Shown: one piece after another, positions 1 to 7,543 of the stretch
Numbering within the stretch: the first letter of the stretch is position 1
How the letters are laid out: each line of letters begins with the position of its first letter
Assembly: GCA_028223755.1 (NCBI GenBank)
Contig: JAOIUY010000016.1
Location: 1-42,747, forward strand
DNA: 42,747 bases
Source: Pseudomonadales bacterium
Lineage (GTDB): Bacteria; Pseudomonadota; Gammaproteobacteria; Pseudomonadales; UBA7434
Direction: 5' to 3'
Translations under genes and position numbers: made by a program
The notes under the pieces: generated by a model
Database searches by the model: none
What the model saw: only the letters and a program-made list of their open reading frames with translations
Told to the model about the DNA's origin: nothing

Positions 1-1165
1 AATGCGCCATACAAGCCTCAAGACCATTCACCGTCATCGGAAACATATGGCCCTCCACAATATCACTCACCATTTTCGTTGATTGCGAATAATGCCACTC
101 ACTCTCACTCACCGGATTAATCCAAGCAAACTGATCATAACCCGCCAGCAAACGACGCATCCACACCTCGCCCGACTCCTCATTCCAATGCTCGACACTA
201 CCGCCATCAGACATAATCTCATAAGGCGACATCGCCGCATCACCAACAAAAATCACTTTATAATCACGCGAATATTTATTTAACACCTCAGACAAGGGTG
301 TCGATTCTTGTCGTCGACGAATATTATCCTTCCAAACCGACTCGTAAATAAAATTGTGGAAATAAAAAAACTCTAAATGCTTAAACTCCGTACGCACCGC
401 ACTAAACAACTGCTGACACGCCGTAACGTGATAATCCATTGAGCCGCCAATATCAAAAAAGATTAATACCTTAACCCCATTGCGCCGCTCAGGAACCATT
501 TTAATATCTAATAACCCAGCATTCTTTGCTGTTGAACTAATCGTATCGTCTAAATCTAATTGGTCTTCTGCACCTGATCGCGCAAACTTTCGCAAACGAC
601 GCAACGCCACTTGAATATTGCGCGTACCAATCGCTGAATCGCCATCAAGGTTCTTAAACTCTCGCTTTTCCCAAACCTTAACGCCTTTTTGATGCTTGCC
701 CTCGCCCCCTACTCGAATACCTTCAGGGTGATAACCGTTATTGCCATAGGGCGAAGTGCCGCCCGTACCAATCCATTTATTGCCACCTTGATGACGCTTC
801 TCTTGCTCGGCTAAACGCTCTTTAAATTGCTCTATCAACTCTTCTAAACTTTCAAACGATTGCAGCTTGGCCAGCTCTTCTTCTGTTAGCTCTTTTTGAA
901 AAGCATCGCGAATCCAATCATCAGGAATCAACGCTTCAAGCATACCTTCCATTGATTCGAGACCATTAAAAAAAGCATCATTGGCACGATCAAATTTGTC
1001 AAAGTGCTTTTCATCTTTAACCAAAATGGTGCGCGATAAAAAATAGAATTTTTCACGGTCAGCAAAAACAGAAGACGTCTTTAAAGCCTCAAGTAAATCT
1101 AAAAATTCACCGAGAGTGACGGGGACGCCGTAGCGCCGTAAGGTATCAAAGTAACTTAGTAGCAT
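1..1165 (-). CDS. CoxE-like VWA domain protein (partial, 3' end outside window)
   Basis: An open frame runs from an ATG at 1165 to the window edge, giving 388 codons without a stop, so the C-terminus is missing. The middle is Gly/Lys-rich and is followed by a VWA domain whose metal-site motif reads DIGGSMD: the first Asp and last Ser of the usual DxSxS are kept, but the middle Ser is Gly. Later conserved segments include FFYFHNF, VIFVGDAAMSPYE and WINPV, typical of CoxE/COG3552-like VWA proteins. It starts 22 bp after the MoxR ATPase gene, and this pairing is the classic MoxR-VWA arrangement in which the ATPase is thought to remodel or activate a target with the VWA protein as adaptor. The target is not evident here. 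Confidence 0.85.
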   Translation of the reverse strand, partial: MLLSYFDTLRRYGVPVTLGEFLDLLEALKTSSVFADREKFYFLSRTILVKDEKHFDKFDRANDAFFNGLESMEGMLEALIPDDWIRDAFQKELTEEELAKLQSFESLEELIEQFKERLAEQEKRHQGGNKWIGTGGTSPYGNNGYHPEGIRVGGEGKHQKGVKVWEKREFKNLDGDSAIGTRNIQVALRRLRKFARSGAEDQLDLDDTISSTAKNAGLLDIKMVPERRNGVKVLIFFDIGGSMDYHVTACQQLFSAVRTEFKHLEFFYFHNFIYESVWKDNIRRRQESTPLSEVLNKYSRDYKVIFVGDAAMSPYEIMSDGGSVEHWNEESGEVWMRRLLAGYDQFAWINPVSESEWHYSQSTKMVSDIVEGHMFPMTVNGLEACMAH

Positions 1166-1187
1166 CGCTAACGCTCGCTAAACAGCG

Positions 1188-2039
1188 CTATCGTGACGTT
1201 TCACGACGATGCATAAAGGCGAGACGCTCTAACATTTGTACATCTTGCTCATTCTTAAGCAAGGCACCGTAAAGCGGCGGAATGGCTGTCGACTGATCTC
1301 GCTGGGTAAGAATATCATCAGGGATATCATCAGACATCAACAGCTTAAGCCAATCAATCAGTTCAGACGTCGATGGCCGCTTTTTTAAACCCGGTATTTC
1401 TCTTAACTCAAAGAAAACCTCTAATGCTTGATCAACTAATTTTTTCTGAATACTTGGATAGTGAACGTCAACAATCGACTTCATGGTTTGACGATCAGGA
1501 AAGTTAATAAAGTGGAAAAAACAACGACGCAGAAAAGCATCAGGCAACTCTTTTTCATTATTACTTGTAATAATAATGACCGGTCGATTAACGGCTTTAA
1601 TCGTTTCGCCCGTCTCATAAACATAGAACTCCATACGATCGAGCTCTTGTAGTAAATCATTAGGGAACTCAATATCCGCCTTATCAATTTCGTCAATCAG
1701 CAACACGACACGTTTCTCTGCAGCAAAAGCCTCCCAGAGTTTGCCCTTTTTAATATAGTTGGCAACATCAGCGACTTTATTATCACCCAACTGTGAATCT
1801 CTTAATCGCGATACAGCATCGTATTCATATAAGCCTTGGTGCGCTTTAGTTGTTGACTTGATATGCCACTGAACCAACTCCATCCCAGCCGCTTCTGCAA
1901 CTTGTTCGGCCAACATGGTTTTACCCGTGCCGGGCTCACCTTTAATCAACAACGGTTTTTCTAGTGCCATCGCGGCATTAACCGCCATCGCTAAATCATC
2001 ACTTGCAATATAATCTTGAGTGCTAGTAAAAGTGGTCAC
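1188..2039 (-). CDS. MoxR-family AAA+ ATPase
   Basis: This is a 283-residue AAA+ ATPase. Walker A is GEPGTGKT (about residues 34-41) and Walker B is LLIDEIDKAD (about 111-120), followed by the sensor-1 stretch ITSNNEKELPDAFLRRC. The start is a GTG at 2039, supported by a Shine-Dalgarno GGAAG 7 bases upstream (2047-2051); no ATG lies in a better position. The gene sits between a membrane VWA protein (113 bp upstream) and a CoxE-like VWA protein (22 bp downstream), so the three probably form one unit. The family's known role is chaperone-like remodelling of a partner complex, such as insertion of metals or cofactors. The client cannot be named from this sequence. It belongs to a different MoxR subgroup from the bat-operon ATPase at 10415. 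Confidence 0.9.
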   Translation of the reverse strand: MTTFTSTQDYIASDDLAMAVNAAMALEKPLLIKGEPGTGKTMLAEQVAEAAGMELVQWHIKSTTKAHQGLYEYDAVSRLRDSQLGDNKVADVANYIKKGKLWEAFAAEKRVVLLIDEIDKADIEFPNDLLQELDRMEFYVYETGETIKAVNRPVIIITSNNEKELPDAFLRRCFFHFINFPDRQTMKSIVDVHYPSIQKKLVDQALEVFFELREIPGLKKRPSTSELIDWLKLLMSDDIPDDILTQRDQSTAIPPLYGALLKNEQDVQMLERLAFMHRRETSR

Positions 2040-2152
2040 AATTTATCTTCCGTTAAATGGGCAGTAAGAAATGACTGCCTAGTTATGATTTTTGTGGCGA
2101 GTTTTAACGGTTAGTATACCGTCTAAAATCAATGCATACATTACAGAAATGA

Positions 2153-4402
2153 TTACTTTTCTTTATCTTCTCTATCATTGTTATCTTTATCATCACCATT
2201 AACTTCTGCATCTGTATCATCATCTGCGCCCAGATCAAATTCGACATCATCCTCATGCGCATCAGCTTCTTTATCATCCGCAGGCGCTTCCACTTTATCA
2301 TCAATGTCTAGAAGCGTATCCAGGTCAACATCATCCTCATCCACTATGGTTTCAGGCTCTACTGCATTGGCTGCTGGGGTAGACACCTCATCAACGTCAA
2401 CACTAATATCCACCGCATCACGATCCACTATTTTCTGATCAACAATACTGGCTTCTTCTTTAGCTTCTTCATAAGCTTCTTTGACTAACGGCGGCGCATT
2501 GCTCGGCTCATCATCAACAACTTTATCCTCTTTTTCTTTTTCGTCTTCATCTTCATCAGCACTACTCGCAGACGAATTATTTGCAATCATTTTTTTATAG
2601 ATGAAAAATAACAAGCCAATCAATAGTAGGTTGCCACCAATCAAAGCAATAATCGGCAACCAACGGTTGTCCTGCTCAAGCTTAGGCGACTCGTCAATAA
2701 CCTCAGCATCCACAACAACTAAAGCATCTTCAATCGGCTCAGACGCTTTAATATCGACGCTTACCGGCGTCTCAGGAGCATCCGGCACATTTAAAGATAA
2801 AGCCTGCTCATCAAGCTCATAATTAATCTTATCCGCGCCAGTATTTTCTCCTATTGCAGACAAGCGAATCACATACTGCCCTGAGCTTTGCTCTTTTACC
2901 TGATAGCTCCACTCACCTACTTTCTGACTATCAAGCTCAACATTTAATTCGCTGCCATCCGGCGAAACAATATTTGCACTCAACACAATTTTATCTGTGT
3001 GCATTCGTTTATCGTTAGCAATAACACTCAGGCTATACTCGCCCTCTGATTCATTCACTGTTAGCTCCACTTTAAATGGTTCTCTAACAGTAAAATTAAG
3101 TGTCTTTTCACGCTTAAAGGTTTTGCCGTCAACAATTACATGTAATGCATATTCATCAAGCAGATCTAATTCCTGTGTATCGAGCTGATGAGTGTAGATA
3201 CCCGCACTATTATTACCACGCACCAATAGCTGCTGCCAGAACTCCTTGTTTTCTTGTGACAGGCTGGCCGTCACTGTAAACAGATCCAAAAACTCATCGC
3301 GACTAATAACCTTACCACCCTCTAAAACACTGGCCTTAAGCGCGGCCTTGTCTCCGCGATAAAGATTATTAGCAATAGGCTCGATCGCTAATATAAGATC
3401 ACTCACAACCGTCACTCGATTATCGGGATCAATCGCTGCGTTAATCGTCCACTCTCCCTCCATCGGCTGCTGAACAGTAATCAGATCATAGGCATCACTG
3501 GCAAACCAACGCAGGCTTGCGCCCTCAGAATCAGCGCTAAAAACTTCTCCGTTAGGGCTTTGAATTTTCGTCGCATCACTTCCAGACTGTTTAAAAACAA
3601 GTGCTGTAAATTCCTCAACACTAGAGTCAATCAAAAAACGATTATTATTTAAGGGAGCACGATCACTCGGCGATGATTGATCAAATGCGCGCAAGAAAAT
3701 TCGATTTAAATCTTCGGCATCTTCAGCGACAGCAAAAATACCACCGGTCTCAATCGCCAAATGCTCTAACAAATCGACATCGGCATTGGTCGACAATGCG
3801 ACCGCATGAATGGCAATGCCTGCTGCTTGATATCGAGGCAATAACGCTTGAAATATGCGCTGACGCTCTAGCTCATTGGCTTCAGGGTCTTTAGCAATAT
3901 CAACCACACCATCGGTCAATAGTATTACTGAGGTATTAAAATCGGCTGTATCTGAATATTTTTTTTGACCGTCATCGTAGATTGCTTTTTCTAACGCCAA
4001 GCCAATATTAGTATGAAGCGCAACAGAATTAACCAGCCGAGATTTTTGTGCTGATTGCTCACGCCAATCCGTAGTTACGGTATCGTGAGGCACGAGCATA
4101 TTAACGTATTTACCAAACGTCCAAATACCGGCACGACTTTCGACAGGAAAAAGCTGAACCAATAAATCCATAGCTGGACGGCGCAAATTGCGAGGATCGT
4201 TTTGTTTCATGCTGCCAGATACATCAATCAAAACGCGAATATCGGCATTACGCTTAACAGTGATCGACTCCTCAGCAACAACACCTGGCGTTATCAATGC
4301 CAAAATAGCCATGGCAAGCGTTAAATAAGCCGCCATAAAGCAGCCATAAAAATAAGAGGATAAATGAGAAGATAAACGATTAGATCGACAAGAAATTGCC
4401 AT
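2153..4402 (-). CDS. Membrane-anchored VWA domain protein with acidic C-terminal tail
   Basis: From the ATG at 4402 it encodes 749 residues; the frame stays open to a TTG at 4492, and another ATG at 4336 is possible, none with a strong ribosome-binding site. An N-terminal hydrophobic segment ending in TPGVVA looks like a signal peptide. The VWA domain follows at once, with an intact metal site (DVSGSM, then TDGVVD). After beta-rich extracytoplasmic repeats there is one transmembrane helix (WLPIIALIGGNLLLIGLLFF) followed by Lys residues and a long tail very rich in Asp and Glu. The topology is therefore a periplasmic VWA part with a cytoplasmic acidic tail. It resembles large VWA proteins of marine gammaproteobacteria (TIGR03503-like, from memory). 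Co-location with MoxR suggests it is a partner or client of that ATPase. Confidence 0.8.
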   Translation of the reverse strand: MAISCRSNRLSSHLSSYFYGCFMAAYLTLAMAILALITPGVVAEESITVKRNADIRVLIDVSGSMKQNDPRNLRRPAMDLLVQLFPVESRAGIWTFGKYVNMLVPHDTVTTDWREQSAQKSRLVNSVALHTNIGLALEKAIYDDGQKKYSDTADFNTSVILLTDGVVDIAKDPEANELERQRIFQALLPRYQAAGIAIHAVALSTNADVDLLEHLAIETGGIFAVAEDAEDLNRIFLRAFDQSSPSDRAPLNNNRFLIDSSVEEFTALVFKQSGSDATKIQSPNGEVFSADSEGASLRWFASDAYDLITVQQPMEGEWTINAAIDPDNRVTVVSDLILAIEPIANNLYRGDKAALKASVLEGGKVISRDEFLDLFTVTASLSQENKEFWQQLLVRGNNSAGIYTHQLDTQELDLLDEYALHVIVDGKTFKREKTLNFTVREPFKVELTVNESEGEYSLSVIANDKRMHTDKIVLSANIVSPDGSELNVELDSQKVGEWSYQVKEQSSGQYVIRLSAIGENTGADKINYELDEQALSLNVPDAPETPVSVDIKASEPIEDALVVVDAEVIDESPKLEQDNRWLPIIALIGGNLLLIGLLFFIYKKMIANNSSASSADEDEDEKEKEDKVVDDEPSNAPPLVKEAYEEAKEEASIVDQKIVDRDAVDISVDVDEVSTPAANAVEPETIVDEDDVDLDTLLDIDDKVEAPADDKEADAHEDDVEFDLGADDDTDAEVNGDDKDNNDREDKEK

Positions 4403-4635
4403 GTGTGGTTTCTCGCTATGCATTCTGATTACGTGCGCGCTGCGCTTCACGCTTGCTTTCAATTGAGAGAGTAGAAAAACGATGAATGACAATAAGTTAT
4501 AGCAGTGATTGACGCTATTTCAAGCACTCAGAGATGGGAGTTTTACCACAACGCAAACTCAACACCTACGCTGCTCTTGGCGCTTTGTAGTGCACCGCAT
4601 CAATCGGAAAGTTAAACAAGGAGCCAGATTAAAGA

Positions 4636-4959
4636 CTAGCGTCGACGAAGAATAGAAATAATTAAAATAACCGCATAAGAAACAGTCAGTAAGGCGATTA
4701 AAGGCAAGACAGCTTTTTCTGCTGTTTCAGGCCGCCCCAGCGCAAATTCAAACAAGCTTACCAACCATGCCGGCGCCATAGACTGTGTCTCAGGGACAGC
4801 AACCGGCGTCGCTAAAATAATAAAGAGCGTACTCATTAGTAATAACAGAGGAATCAAAGAAATATAGTTACGCAGAAAGCGCCACATAATGGCAAGTATC
4901 GCTACTGCCGTGGAGGCATATAAAATCCAGACATTCATTCCATCACTGAATTCCGACAT
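4636..4959 (-). CDS. Small hypothetical membrane protein
   Basis: A 107-residue protein that I do not recognise. It has three hydrophobic segments: about residues 10-27, 33-51 and 84-104. Between the second and third is a short polar loop with PETQSMAPAW, and the protein ends in three arginines, suggesting a cytoplasmic C-terminus. The ATG at 4959 has a good ribosome-binding site, GAGG, 8 bases upstream. It lies 42 bp after the ycgN-like gene and is probably the last gene of the dnaX-to-ycgN run. Nothing in the sequence gives a function. Confidence 0.7.
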   Translation of the reverse strand: MSEFSDGMNVWILYASTAVAILAIMWRFLRNYISLIPLLLLMSTLFIILATPVAVPETQSMAPAWLVSLFEFALGRPETAEKAVLPLIALLTVSYAVILIISILRRR

Positions 4960-5001
4960 AAGCTGTTCCTCAACGATAAATAATTGATCTTTATACGCTA
5001 G

Positions 5002-5436
5002 CTAAACGCTGACCCAAGTGATCACATGCTCGTCTAAGCCATCAGGATGAACAAACTCCTCGCTTAAAACTCGCCCCGCAACCGATTCGCCGGCGCTAAC
5101 CGTCGAGCTCACATCACCTGATAGCAAAGGATGCCACGCCGGCAAATCACGACCCTGTGCAACCAAACGATAAGCACAGCTATCAGGCAACCACTGCTCA
5201 CTTCGCGCCATAGCAGGCGTAACCTGTAGGCAGTGAGGCGCCAGTGCCTGCCGCTTATCATAGTCAGTACATCGACAGGCTTCACTATCTAATAAACGAC
5301 AAGCAACACGGGTATAAACTACCGCTTGAGTGTCTTCATCCTCAAGCTTATTGAGGCAGCACTTTGCACAACCGTCACAAAGCTGCTCCCATTCTGATGG
5401 CGATAAATCTTCTAGCTCTCGCTCTTGCCAAAACAT
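5002..5436 (-). CDS. ycgN: YcgN-family cysteine cluster protein
   Basis: A 144-residue protein from the ATG at 5436 (a TTG lies just before it). It matches the YcgN/UPF0260 family: FWQERELEDLSPSEWEQLCD is the family's opening. Eight cysteines occur in the typical pattern, C20, C23, C26, C27, C46, C54, C56 and C69, which suggests binding of a metal ion or iron-sulfur cluster. The biochemical role of the family is not established. It follows ycgL by 25 bp, and rnd-ycgL-ycgN is a recurrent gammaproteobacterial neighbourhood, so cotranscription is likely. Confidence 0.92.
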   Translation of the reverse strand: MFWQERELEDLSPSEWEQLCDGCAKCCLNKLEDEDTQAVVYTRVACRLLDSEACRCTDYDKRQALAPHCLQVTPAMARSEQWLPDSCAYRLVAQGRDLPAWHPLLSGDVSSTVSAGESVAGRVLSEEFVHPDGLDEHVITWVSV

Positions 5437-5461
5437 CAATTAACTCAGGATTAGTTAAACA

Positions 5462-5773
5462 TTAACTAAAGGTTTGTTTAGCTGAGGGGTTAGCGACTAG
5501 TGCCGCTAACGATGCTTCAAAGGTGGCCGCATGACCTGGTGGCATCTGCAAATAAAAACCATCATCACGCAATGCTGTCATAACTGTTTCTACATTAGCA
5601 TTTGCAAGCTGACGGCCCGGCTCTAACAACAGAGACATCGCTTCGACCAAGTCGCCTAACTTAGCCAGCAACAATGCCGGTACGGGATCAAGGTCTTGCT
5701 CCATCGTAGTAAAAAGATAAGCGCCTTGCTGACGCTCACTACGATAAATTTTACAAATAATTTTCTCGCTCAT
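5462..5773 (-). CDS. ycgL: YcgL domain protein
   Basis: A 103-residue protein of the YcgL family (DUF709). Diagnostic segments are CKIYRSERQQGAYLF near the N-terminus and DDGFYLQMPPG about two-thirds along. The family folds as a small alpha/beta protein; its function is unknown. It starts 13 bp after rnd ends and precedes ycgN by 25 bp. The repeated linkage with ribonuclease D hints at an RNA-related role, but that is inference. The ATG at 5773 has no clear ribosome-binding site, consistent with translational coupling to rnd. Confidence 0.93.
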   Translation of the reverse strand: MSEKIICKIYRSERQQGAYLFTTMEQDLDPVPALLLAKLGDLVEAMSLLLEPGRQLANANVETVMTALRDDGFYLQMPPGHAATFEASLAALVANPSAKQTFS

Positions 5774-5786
5774 GCAAAGTAACTCA

Positions 5787-6917
5787 CTACTTATTTGGCG
5801 CTTGATAAACTGAGACGATAGGGTCTAACAACGGCGCCAAAATACGCGCCCGCCAACCCTGACCTAACAACTCGGACGCTGAATCTACAGCAAATAAGTA
5901 AGCCTCTAAATCACGTCGACGGCCCAACAAAGCCTCTGGAATATTTAAATTTTTAGCGGCCTCAACAACGGCTTGCTTCATTGATTTGAGTGCTGTTCGC
6001 GCATCCAAATCGCCTACCGGCAACATCGCTGCAGGATAATCTTTACTTTCAAGACTTGCAGCTGCAGCAATAGTAGACAAAATATTATCGCCTTGTGTTC
6101 GCACCGTAGAAAAACGTATCTCAGAAATCTGGCCCAGTGCCGATTTATTATCCGGACGCTGACGAGACAACTCCAACAATATCGCATCACTCGCAACACG
6201 GCTGCGCGGCACATCTTCTTCTCTTGCCGCTTCTTCACGCCAAGCACACAAGGCACGCAAAGTATTTAACGACTTTGGATCCAAGCGCCAAGCGGCTTTA
6301 ATTTTTAAGTAATACTGATCAAACGAACCCGGATGCTCAGCACGAGAAAGTAACTCTCCGCACTCCTCTGCCATCCAAGATTCACGACCTAAAACATGTA
6401 ACTGCTCAGATAAATGATCGTAAATACCCAGCAGCCACAACACGTCATCGGCAGCATAGGCTAACTGCTTTTCAGTCAAGGGTCGCTGCAACCAGTCCGA
6501 TCGAGTTTCAGCTTTATCCAACTGCTTATCGAGTATCGACTCTACTAAGCGTTGATAGCTCATTGAAAAATCCATACCAATAATGCTGGCCGCAATTTGC
6601 GTATCCATTAGTGGCCGAGGATAACAACCTAACAGACGAGAAAAAACATCCATATCCTCGCTACAACTGTGCATAACCTTTATGGTTGATGGCGAACTAA
6701 ATAAGGTCTTTAACGGTTCAAAATCATCAATCGTTAATGGATCCACTAAATAGACTTGGCGGCGATCATAAATCTGCAACAACGCAGGTTTAGGATAAAA
6801 AGTATCGGTGCGGATAAATTCGGTATCCAGCGCAATAGCTGGCTGCTCAAGACAAGCTTCGACCATAGCGGCAAGCCCATCATTACTATCGACAAAAATA
6901 AAATCAGTATTATTCAA
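5787..6917 (-). CDS. rnd: Ribonuclease D
   Basis: A 376-residue 3'-5' exoribonuclease that trims tRNA precursors and other stable RNA 3' ends. The N-terminal DEDDy exonuclease domain shows ExoI as ALDTEFIR (D31, E33), ExoII as [11 protein letters not shown] and ExoIII as YAADDVLWL, the Tyr-x3-Asp signature. An HRDC domain follows at about residues 210-290. Length matches E. coli RNase D (375). The only well-placed start is a TTG at 6917, which lies inside the 3' end of recR (8-base overlap) with AGGT about 11 bases upstream. Translational coupling to recR is likely. The cluster continues into ycgL and ycgN. Confidence 0.95.
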   Translation of the reverse strand: MNNTDFIFVDSNDGLAAMVEACLEQPAIALDTEFIRTDTFYPKPALLQIYDRRQVYLVDPLTIDDFEPLKTLFSSPSTIKVMHSCSEDMDVFSRLLGCYPRPLMDTQIAASIIGMDFSMSYQRLVESILDKQLDKAETRSDWLQRPLTEKQLAYAADDVLWLLGIYDHLSEQLHVLGRESWMAEECGELLSRAEHPGSFDQYYLKIKAAWRLDPKSLNTLRALCAWREEAAREEDVPRSRVASDAILLELSRQRPDNKSALGQISEIRFSTVRTQGDNILSTIAAAASLESKDYPAAMLPVGDLDARTALKSMKQAVVEAAKNLNIPEALLGRRRDLEAYLFAVDSASELLGQGWRARILAPLLDPIVSVYQAPNK

Positions 6918-7509
6918 AATTCAATCTACCTGTTAATGCGCGCGCAATCGTACCACCGTCAACAAACTCCAATTCACCACCCAGTGGAACACCATGCGCA
7001 ATTCGACTAACAGTAATATCCTGTTTCGCCAATTGATTAGCAATATAAAAAGCTGTCGCCTCTCCTTCAACCGTTGTGCTCGTCGCCAAAATAACTTCTT
7101 TGATCGGCTCATCGGCAATGCGACTTAATAAATCTGTTATTCCTATATCGTCCGGACCGACACCATCGATTGGAGACAAATGACCTAACAAAACAAAATA
7201 ACGTCCTTTAAACTCGCCACTTTGCTCAATAGCAAAAACATCTGTTGGATTCTCAACGACACATAAAACAGTATCATCGCGACGTGTCGACAAACAGATG
7301 CTGCAGATAGGATCTTCTGTCAATATACGACAGCGACTGCACCGCCCTACTCGCTCCACCGCTTCAGCCAAAACATGAGACAGCTTTAAACCCGCTGGAC
7401 GCTGCTTTTCAAGCATATGCATTGCCATGCGCTGGGCAGACTTAGGGCCCACACCTGGCAAGCTACAAAAAGCATCAATTAACTGTTGTATTAAAGGGCT
7501 ATGTGACAA
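6910..7509 (-). CDS. recR: Recombination mediator protein RecR
   Basis: A 199-residue protein acting with RecF and RecO to load RecA on gapped DNA. In order: a helix-hairpin-helix ([17 protein letters not shown]), a four-cysteine zinc finger (CSRC and CSIC, about residues 57-72), and a Toprim domain containing [13 protein letters not shown]. The family consensus N-terminus (MSxSPLIxQLI) places the start at the TTG at 7509, with AGG about 10 bases upstream. It begins 34 bp after dnaX. The usual gammaproteobacterial order is dnaX-ybaB-recR, but ybaB is absent here. Confidence 0.97.
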   Translation of the reverse strand: MSHSPLIQQLIDAFCSLPGVGPKSAQRMAMHMLEKQRPAGLKLSHVLAEAVERVGRCSRCRILTEDPICSICLSTRRDDTVLCVVENPTDVFAIEQSGEFKGRYFVLLGHLSPIDGVGPDDIGITDLLSRIADEPIKEVILATSTTVEGEATAFYIANQLAKQDITVSRIAHGVPLGGELEFVDGGTIARALTGRLNFE

Positions 7510-7543
7510 TTTTTAAAACCTATCAAACTGTTTGTTAATAGCG

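Noticed and set aside
83-283. 66-residue open frame on the plus strand
   Set aside because: It lies within the CoxE-like gene, which has clear family features on the minus strand.
2178-2438. Ser-rich open frame on the plus strand
   Set aside because: It is the antisense of the Asp/Glu codons in the acidic tail of the VWA protein; composition is an artefact.
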